From contig NZ_JAQEVU010000008.1 of the NCBI RefSeq assembly GCF_027694345.1, forward strand, positions 44,725 through 108,724: 64,000 nucleotides of DNA, given 5' to 3'. Positions 58,880 through 64,000 of the stretch are shown here, piece by piece (position 1 is the stretch's first letter; the number at the start of each line of letters is the position of its first letter). Both the position numbers and the translations under genes were made by a program. The stretch comes from Varibaculum timonense_A (GTDB taxonomy: Bacteria > Actinomycetota > Actinomycetes > Actinomycetales > Actinomycetaceae). Under the pieces are notes generated by a model. That model was given only the letters and a program-made list of their open reading frames with translations, was not told the origin of the DNA and ran no database searches.

Positions 58880-59061
58880 TTACGCTCCGCGAAAAAACCC
58901 ACGACCAGGCTAGTTATCAGAAAACCAGCAGCATTTCCGATAGCGGTTACTGGCGAAACCACGTGCGTGAACCCGAAAACAGCAAAACAGACAGCTGCAA
59001 ATAATAGCCCAACAGCTACCAACACCAACCAGTTACGCACTCGAGCATTGTTCTTTCCCAT
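58876..59061 (-). CDS. Small two-helix membrane protein
   Basis: These 61 residues carry two hydrophobic helices (WLVLVAVGLLFAAVCFAVFGF and GNAAGFLITSLVVGFF) and a basic tail. The stop overlaps the hydrolase start (ATGA), so the pair is co-translated. Function unknown. It is part of the reverse-strand cassette preceding the tape-measure start at 59,141. Confidence 0.55.
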   Translation of the reverse strand: MGKNNARVRNWLVLVAVGLLFAAVCFAVFGFTHVVSPVTAIGNAAGFLITSLVVGFFAERK

Positions 59062-59140
59062 AGATACCCTTTCCCCTTTTTACGTGCTCGTTCACTGATT
59101 ATCCCATAAATGCCGTTACCGGAAAGAGAGGTAAACACTC

Positions 59141-59195
59141 ATGGCTGATTCGTCTTTTAGTTTGAAGATTGGCCTGGAGGGTGAGCTAAAAACAA
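59141..59195 (+). pseudogene. Tape-measure protein start, fragment 2
   Basis: GAGAGGTAAACACTC then ATG and ADSSFSLKIGLEGELK, matching the starts at 39,426 and 62,321. Homology ends after ~18 codons. Confidence 0.7.
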
Positions 59196-59273
59196 CTCAT
59201 ACCGACACCACTAAAACAACGTTATTCGCGAGCCAGATAGGCGCATTTGGGTATTAACCCATTTTTTATCTCT

Positions 59274-59428
59274 GTTAGCTAGTTAAACCCCAAAACCCTA
59301 CCCGAACAGGGGAAAACACGATACTAGGTAACGTAAAACCCAAACCCGCTAACGCAAGCGATTTTTCACCCCCTAAGCGATACTCGCTAACGCTCACGAG
59401 GATTTATCATTTTCGACGTCCAAGTGGA
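59274..59428. repeat. 155-bp repeat, copy 1
   Basis: Similar (~85-90% by eye) to 63,577-63,733. Begins GTTAGCTAGTTAAACC and ends TTTTCGACGTCCAAGTGGA. It probably belongs to the phage tail region or its end. Beyond it the frame FDVQVDIKTSDLITAA continues here, and a related AAGACGTCGGATTTGATAA occurs at ~39,505. Confidence 0.7.
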
Positions 59429-59469
59429 TATTAAGACATCGGATTTGATAACCGCAGCGTGAGCGCAAG

Positions 59470-59495
59470 AACCCCTGTTGATCAGGGGTTTTGTT
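59470..59495 (+). terminator. Rho-independent terminator in phage remnant
   Basis: AACCCCTG and CAGGGGTT form an 8-bp stem with a 5-base loop, followed by TTGTTG. Confidence 0.6.
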
Positions 59496-59859
59496 GCTTC
59501 AGGCGTGAGTTCAGCGAATTGTCTTTCTGTTTGCGCCGCATGACTGAGTGATTCTATTCCTCGATCTCTGCCCACTCTGCGGCAGAGGGGGTGTGATCCT
59601 TGCCTTCCGTTAGCGGGTACCACTCAAAGGGTCGGATGCGAACGCGGCGGGAACAACGCTCGTCCTACATCGGACCAGCTGACTTCATAAGTTAGACTGA
59701 CTCTACCGAGCTGCCCTTAAACCCGTCCGCCAACGTACCGAGGGAAGGCCTGCTGCGCCCCTTCCGCACCAATTGAGATAACCGAGATGAGCCTCTGGAG
59801 GACGATGCTGCCGACCCTGATGAGTGGGCAGAGCCGGCATTGGGAGTGGAAGTTATTTG
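59496..59859. other. Region without recognisable gene
   Basis: No frame with a plausible start and family pattern is seen. It is GC-richer toward the right end, matching the ABC genes that follow, and may be the truncated flank of that insertion. Confidence 0.4.
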
Positions 59860-60741
59860 CTAGGCTACGTCCCTTCTGCACAAAAGAGAGATACCCACGG
59901 ACGCGCAAACCACCAGCCAGCAAAATATGAAAATCACAGCTACTAGGCCTGAATGCAGGGTGTTAACCCCGGGCGAAGACAGGAGACTGAGCACTTCAGT
60001 TCTGTCCACCGCTGCCGGAAGTGAACCAATATTCCCAGTCAAGGTGAACCCGTGCAAGACTTTGAAGAAGTCAGAAGATCCGGACAGCATTCCAATGCCA
60101 AGCGTTTCAATGCCAAAGGTCCAGCCAAGGCTAAGCACCACAGCACCCAATATCGACCTAGTCAGATACCCGAACAAAGACCCCAAGATTGCATATGAGA
60201 AGAGCCCGAGAGCCGTGGCACCAAGACCCAACATCGTTCCACCGAAATCAAAGCCGAACCCCGCACCTCGAATAGCAGTGAAAATAGTGGAGCAAATAGT
60301 CGCCGCAATAAAAGAACACAAGGCCATAGCCAAGGAGACGACAGCCATGGTGACCAATCGGCCGACTCCAAGCCACCAGCGCTTGGGGATCCTTGCCAAC
60401 AGGACACCTAAGGTCCTTGACTCGTAGTCACTGCAGACCAGGATCGCTCCCACTGTCACGCCAACGGGAATACCGTAAAGAGGGACAGAAGCAGTCACAT
60501 ATTCACCCAACACCGACAGCTCGAGGCCTGCCCGTAGAGCTTCAGCAGCTTCGGACCCGATTGCATCGGTCGCAGTGTGGTAGACAATGTACGGAATTAC
60601 GTAAGCAAAAATCACAATCTGGAGAACCCAGATGAGCACAGCTATCCGAATCGCCGGTCTAAGGGTCGCCGCCTTCACATCTGTGCGAACGATCTGCCAC
60701 AAATCTGTTGACGAGCTTTTCTGGACACTAACAGTATTCAT
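59860..60741 (-). CDS. ABC-2-type permease of an antibiotic/lantibiotic-immunity-like exporter
   Basis: This 293-residue protein has six predicted membrane helices. A large loop follows the first helix (IAVLIWVLQIVIFAYVIPYIVY), then VTVGAILVCSDYESRTLGVLLARIPKRWW, a typical BcrB/LanE-like signature. It partners with the ATPase encoded 1 bp upstream. Such two-gene transporters expel bacitracin, lantibiotics or other peptides from the membrane; the substrate is unknown. GC content is higher than in neighbouring phage fragments. Confidence 0.8.
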   Translation of the reverse strand: MNTVSVQKSSSTDLWQIVRTDVKAATLRPAIRIAVLIWVLQIVIFAYVIPYIVYHTATDAIGSEAAEALRAGLELSVLGEYVTASVPLYGIPVGVTVGAILVCSDYESRTLGVLLARIPKRWWLGVGRLVTMAVVSLAMALCSFIAATICSTIFTAIRGAGFGFDFGGTMLGLGATALGLFSYAILGSLFGYLTRSILGAVVLSLGWTFGIETLGIGMLSGSSDFFKVLHGFTLTGNIGSLPAAVDRTEVLSLLSSPGVNTLHSGLVAVIFIFCWLVVCASVGISLLCRRDVA

Positions 60742-60742
60742 T

Positions 60743-61639
60743 TCACTGCTCCTTCTGAGTCATCGACAGATAGGCAGCCTCTAGGGAATCTCGTCTTTTG
60801 ACTGCCCCAACCTCGATATCTTCCTTAACTAGGACCTTGACCAGATCTGATGCACTCACATCCTCCGGCAAATAGGCAAGGAGGCTTGACCCCTCGACCT
60901 TAACCTTGACACCCATACCCTCCAATAGCTGTGAAGCCGTAGCCGGGTCCCCCACCTGCAGCTCTAATGGAGCCTGACCGTTGAACTGTTGGCGAAGCTG
61001 CTCTGGCGTACCGTTAGCCACAAGTCTGCCAGACTCCAGGACGGTGACGGTATCGCAAACTTGCTCAATTTCCCCTAGCAGATGGCTGGAAAGCAAGATT
61101 GTAGTTCCGGACTCCCGAAGAGTCCTCATCAAATCTCTCGTTTCCGCAATCGCCTGCGGGTCCAGGCCGTTTACCGGCTCATCAAGAATCAACAACTCGG
61201 GCTTGCCCAGAAGGGCAATGGCTATGCCGAGCCGCTGCTTCATGCCGAGAGAGTATCCTGAGGACTTATCTTCAGCTCGATTGGCCAATCCAACAAGATC
61301 GAGGATGCGCCCACATTCAGCACTGTCCACACCGAAATATCCGGCAAATAGGGCCAAATTTTGCCTTCCGCTAAGGTGTTTATAGAAGGCAGGCATTTCA
61401 ATCAACCCACCCACCTTGTGGGCCATCTGCCCGGCAGGATGGCCGAATACATTAACGGTGCCGGATGTGGGTCGAATCAGACTAAATAGGCACTTCATCA
61501 ACGTAGTCTTACCGGCCCCATTCCTACCCACTAGCCCATGAATGGCACCCTTTTCTACAGAGAAATTGAGACCCTCAAGCGCCACCGTCCCTGTCCGGTA
61601 GGTCTTACTCAGGCCAAGACAGTCAACAACCTTGTCCAT
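60743..61639 (-). CDS. ABC transporter ATPase, BcrA/LanF-like
   Basis: This ~298-residue protein has Walker A GRNGAGKTTLMKCLFSL, Q-loop LIEMPAFYKHLSG, signature YSLGMKQRLGIAIALLG, Walker B LLILDEPVNGLD and switch His LLSSHLLGEI. The C-terminal ~80-residue tail is as in BcrA-type proteins. ATG 61,639 has AGGAGGGG just upstream. It forms an exporter with the permease; self-protection or peptide resistance is likely by family. Confidence 0.88.
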   Translation of the reverse strand: MDKVVDCLGLSKTYRTGTVALEGLNFSVEKGAIHGLVGRNGAGKTTLMKCLFSLIRPTSGTVNVFGHPAGQMAHKVGGLIEMPAFYKHLSGRQNLALFAGYFGVDSAECGRILDLVGLANRAEDKSSGYSLGMKQRLGIAIALLGKPELLILDEPVNGLDPQAIAETRDLMRTLRESGTTILLSSHLLGEIEQVCDTVTVLESGRLVANGTPEQLRQQFNGQAPLELQVGDPATASQLLEGMGVKVKVEGSSLLAYLPEDVSASDLVKVLVKEDIEVGAVKRRDSLEAAYLSMTQKEQ

Positions 61640-61756
61640 TACCCCTCCTATCACTTTCAGTAATTAACGACATACTCCACCGAGATAACTCTTCCTGAAC
61701 TATTTGCCAAACCTTTTTGCCGATTCGGCATTCGCTGAGACTGAGCCGCCAAAGTC

Positions 61757-61861
61757 AATGGTGAACTACTCAACCTCGTTGATTGTTGGCGTATCGAGAC
61801 TGGCAGAGCACAGCCCAAGAGGGTTTGGTTTATTGATGATGTGATACCGGCTGGTATTTAG
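61757..61861 (+). pseudogene. Phage tail assembly chaperone 3' end, third copy
   Basis: NGELLNLVDCWRIETGRAQP then KRVWFIDDVIPAGI and TAG (61,859-61,861), nearly the same as the end of the frame at 51,272. The rest of the gene is missing; to its left is the ABC exporter insertion. Confidence 0.75.
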
Positions 61862-61864
61862 CGG

Positions 61865-62236
61865 CTAGTGGTGGTTGAGAATGCAGTGGGCTATGAGCTG
61901 GTCAATACGCCTGACATCGACTTGTTTACCAAGACTGATTTTTATGTGGCCTGCTCTTGTCCATAGTTCAACTTCAGCGTTGAAATCCAAGCGTCCAGCG
62001 TTTTCTGTCGACCACATATTAATAGCGCTGTATGGAAGTGAATAGATTTCTACTTTCTTTCCAGTCAATCCCTGCGCGTCACGAACAATGAGACGTTTTG
62101 ACGTGAAAATAGCTGAATCACGCATCGTTTTAAATGCCGCGTAGGGCTGCTCACCCTCAACAAGCAACTGCGCCACATCCTGAGGTATGGGCACCTCGTT
62201 CATGAACGTCCATGTTGCTACTGTCGCCATTTCCAT
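61865..62236 (-). CDS. Bacterial PH-domain protein (bPH_1, YvbH-like)
   Basis: This 123-residue protein has the DUF1696/bPH_1 pattern: LLVEGEQPYAAFKTMRDSAIFTSKRLIVRDAQGLTGKKVEIYSLPYSAINMWSTE (given in part), AGRLDFNAEVELW, then DVRRIDQLIAHCIL. Bacterial PH domains form ring-like oligomers and are often membrane or stress associated; the role here is unknown. It lies reversed between the third chaperone 3' end and the tape-measure start at 62,321, the same slot used by other cargo genes. Confidence 0.85.
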   Translation of the reverse strand: MEMATVATWTFMNEVPIPQDVAQLLVEGEQPYAAFKTMRDSAIFTSKRLIVRDAQGLTGKKVEIYSLPYSAINMWSTENAGRLDFNAEVELWTRAGHIKISLGKQVDVRRIDQLIAHCILNHH

Positions 62237-62320
62237 AACTAAACCTCTTTCTCAGGTTATTGCTTTTCTACCTAACCAGTTTCCCATATTTAAAATTCAC
62301 AAGTCGAGGATTTAACCACT

Positions 62321-62940
62321 GTGGCTGACTCTAGTTTTGGTTTGAAGATTGGTCCTGAGGGTGAGCGGGAGTTTAAGCGCGCGATCACGGATATTAATCG
62401 TGAGATGCGGGTTTTGGGATCTGAGATGAAATTGGTGGCTTCTCAGTTCGATAAGAACGATAAGTCTGCTTCAGCGCTTACGGCTCGTAACCAGGTTTTG
62501 GGCAAAGAGATTGAGGCGCAAAAATCCAAGATCCAGACCCTTAAGAGTGATGATGCGAAAACTGCCGCTAAGGACACTGAACACCTAGAAAATGCTGTAG
62601 ATGAGCTGGGTTAGCAGATGGACGACATCTCAGGCAAGACTCGCATCTTCGGTGACGTGCTCAAGGCGAATCTGGCTGCTGAGGCGGTTGTTGGCGGGGT
62701 AAGGCTATCGGGCACGCCATCGCAGGTATCGCTAAAGGCTTTGGCTCAGCGATGAAAGATGGGATTGACTACAACGCCAAATACACCCAGTTAGAAGCTA
62801 AATACCAGAAAACCCTGGACCGCAAACAAGCCATCGATGCCGAGATTACTGCCAAGAGCGCCAAGGCCACTGCGATCAAAACCGCCTACACCCAGTTGGG
62901 CGACCAGCCTATCCAGCATTTTCAACCATCCCAGTGGACA
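62321..62940 (+). pseudogene. Phage tape-measure protein N-terminus, interrupted
   Basis: GTG start, ADSSFGLKIGPEGEREFKRAI, then INREMRVLGSEMKLVASQFDKND, as in siphophage tape-measure proteins. A TAG occurs at 62,612. The frame continues QMDDISGKTRIFGDVLKANLAAEA, shifts at ~62,700, and goes on as AGIAKGFGSAMKDGIDYNAKYTQLEAKYQK (given in part) to ~62,925. Over 80% of a normal tape measure is lost; a reversed ClbS-like gene follows. Confidence 0.8.
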
Positions 62941-63021
62941 GCATTCATCGACCACGCATTATCGGAGCCAACGAGATCCAGTTCGTCTTCAGAATCGGCA
63001 GTGAAATCACCGTGCCTATTG

Positions 63022-63540
63022 CTAGCAGGCTGCCAGTTTCTTCCACTTCCTGATTTTGGTACGAAACGTCGTAAATGGCGCGACGGTGTTGATATGCACC
63101 CATTTCCACACCGGCCACGCCGACGGGGTAGAAGAAGCCCACGCCCGCCGACCAGACTCAAACAATTCTGACTCGGTTAGGCCACCCACCATCTGAACCA
63201 GCTCACCAAGCAGGATCTTGAACCTGTCGATCAAATCCTCCATAGATACCTGTTCCCAGCGCTGATAGAACGACTCATACAAGCCACCCAGCTGATTCCA
63301 CTTATAGCCAGGTGCCGGAGTCACCACGTCAAGACCGGCTTGTTCGTCACGTTCCCAGCCGAGCAGTAATTCCATCCAACCAAGCTGATAGGCAATCATC
63401 TGCCGAGGCGTGCGATCAACACCATCAACCAGCCGGTCCCAACCATCGCCAGGAACACCTGCGAACTCGCCGATAAAAAGTTCGCCACGCTTAGTAATCT
63501 CTGCAGCCAGCTCAGCACCAGACTCATACGATTTCACCAC
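63022..63540 (-). CDS. ClbS/DfsB-type four-helix-bundle protein (copy 2)
   Basis: This 172-residue paralog of 28,971-29,486 has the same motifs: RTPRQMIAYQLGWMELLLGWE, APGYKWNQLGGLYESFYQRWE and WPVWKWVHINTVAPFTTFRT. It has different codon usage and substitutions in the helix linking them (SMEDLIDRFKILLGELVQMVGG versus TQELIDRFKVLLDEVIYLVNT). ClbS protects against colibactin in E. coli; here the ligand is unknown. It lies reversed between the tape-measure remnant and a 155-bp repeat that reaches the tRNA-Gly gene. Confidence 0.78.
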   Translation of the reverse strand: MVKSYESGAELAAEITKRGELFIGEFAGVPGDGWDRLVDGVDRTPRQMIAYQLGWMELLLGWERDEQAGLDVVTPAPGYKWNQLGGLYESFYQRWEQVSMEDLIDRFKILLGELVQMVGGLTESELFESGRRAWASSTPSAWPVWKWVHINTVAPFTTFRTKIRKWKKLAAC

Positions 63541-63576
63541 ACACCTCCTTGCGAACCAGCGTCAATTTCACGTTCC

Positions 63577-63733
63577 GTTAGCTAGCTAAACCACAAAACC
63601 CTACCCGAACAAGGAAAACACGATACTAGGTAACGCAAAACCCAAACCCGCTAACGCGGTCAATTTTTCACACCCCCCTAAGCGATACTCGCTAACGCAA
63701 AAGGGTACTTATCATTTTCGACGTCTAAGTGGA
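63577..63733. repeat. 155-bp repeat, copy 2, ending at tRNA-Gly
   Basis: Partner of 59,274-59,428. Homology stops at AAGTGGA, whose last base is the discriminator position of tRNA-Gly. This marks the right edge of the phage-derived region and suggests that the tRNA gene was the integration target. Confidence 0.65.
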
Positions 63734-63803
63734 GCGAGTGACGGGAATCGAACCCGCATGACCAGCTTGGAAGGCTGGGGCTCTACCATTGAGCTACACT
63801 CGC
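63733..63803 (-). tRNA. tRNA-Gly (UCC)
   Basis: Acceptor GCGAGTG/CACTCGC, anticodon stem CCAGC with loop CTTCCAA giving TCC, T-loop TTCGATT, discriminator U. 71 nt, no encoded CCA. Confidence 0.96.
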
Positions 63804-63879
63804 AATCCGGGTTTTCGTCTCCATTTAACGAATCCCGCCAGAACAGTGTAACCTATTAGAGGTTGAAATAAAAAACCAA

Positions 63880-63956
<77 letters not shown>

Positions 63957-63963
63957 TGTGATG

Positions 63964-64000
63964 TCCCGCGACATATGTCCGCATATGTCGCGGGATTTTT
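63964..64000 (+). terminator. Rho-independent terminator of tRNA-Pro
   Basis: Perfect 14-bp stem TCCCGCGACATATG with CATATGTCGCGGGA, loop TCCG, then TTTTT at the window end. Confidence 0.95.

Overview
The window looks like a low-to-mid GC actinobacterial chromosome, most likely family Actinomycetaceae (Varibaculum / Mobiluncus / Actinomyces relatives). This rests on the actinobacterial rluB-scpB-scpA-parA-xerD order, gltX beside a fumarylacetoacetase-fold gene, frequent GTG/TTG starts, a DtxR-type iron box and a sorting-signal surface protein. The genus is inference; no rRNA is present.

Left part (1 to ~37.8 kb) is mostly core chromosome: the chromosome segregation cluster, ychF, ispH, xseAB, greA, uppS, nhaA, hisS, gltX, a SNF2-type helicase, trkH/trkA, and five tRNA genes over the whole window (Leu-UAA, Glu, Gln here; Gly and Pro at the right end). 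Islands interrupt it: a DUF4143 ATPase preceded by 23-bp tandem repeats, a large AAA_13 ATPase with a zinc-hook-like CxxC (RloC-like), a ClbS/DfsB-type protein, a type II restriction-modification pair of Eco47II type, and a long LPxTG-like surface protein.

Right part (~37.8 to 63.73 kb, ending at tRNA-Gly) is a mosaic accessory region built on decayed siphophage-like prophage pieces that keep phage gene order: terminase fragments, a gp10-like fragment, a tail terminator, tail assembly chaperones with a probable -1 frameshift, and tape-measure starts. No integrase or complete head-tail module survives. Three separate tape-measure starts (39.43, 59.14, 62.32 kb) each follow a reverse-strand accessory gene: an Abi-family gene, a small membrane protein plus alpha/beta hydrolase, or a bacterial PH-domain gene. 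Three copies of the chaperone 3' end also survive (51.27, 58.26, 61.86 kb). This points to a recurrent cargo slot between tail chaperone and tape measure.

Between the phage fragments lie: a secreted peptide plus 2-TM protein pair; immunity-like orphan and broken genes; an XRE regulator; a two-component system with a truncated kinase; an MFS/TetR pair with a perfect 29-bp operator palindrome; an iron-box-controlled ECF plus IrtAB/YbtPQ-like ABC operon bracketed by 121-bp direct repeats; an antibiotic/lantibiotic-immunity-type ABC pair; and a second ClbS-like gene.

The most novel-looking signal is a 79-nt, gap-free conserved leader found twice. One copy is upstream of the secreted peptide (38,027-38,105), the other upstream of a truncated relative joined to the histidine kinase (44,004-44,082). 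Two hairpins in it carry compensatory base changes, suggesting a structured cis-regulatory RNA. Several pseudogene frameshifts lie at homopolymers and there is a 10-N scaffold gap at 46,222, so some breaks may be sequencing artefacts.
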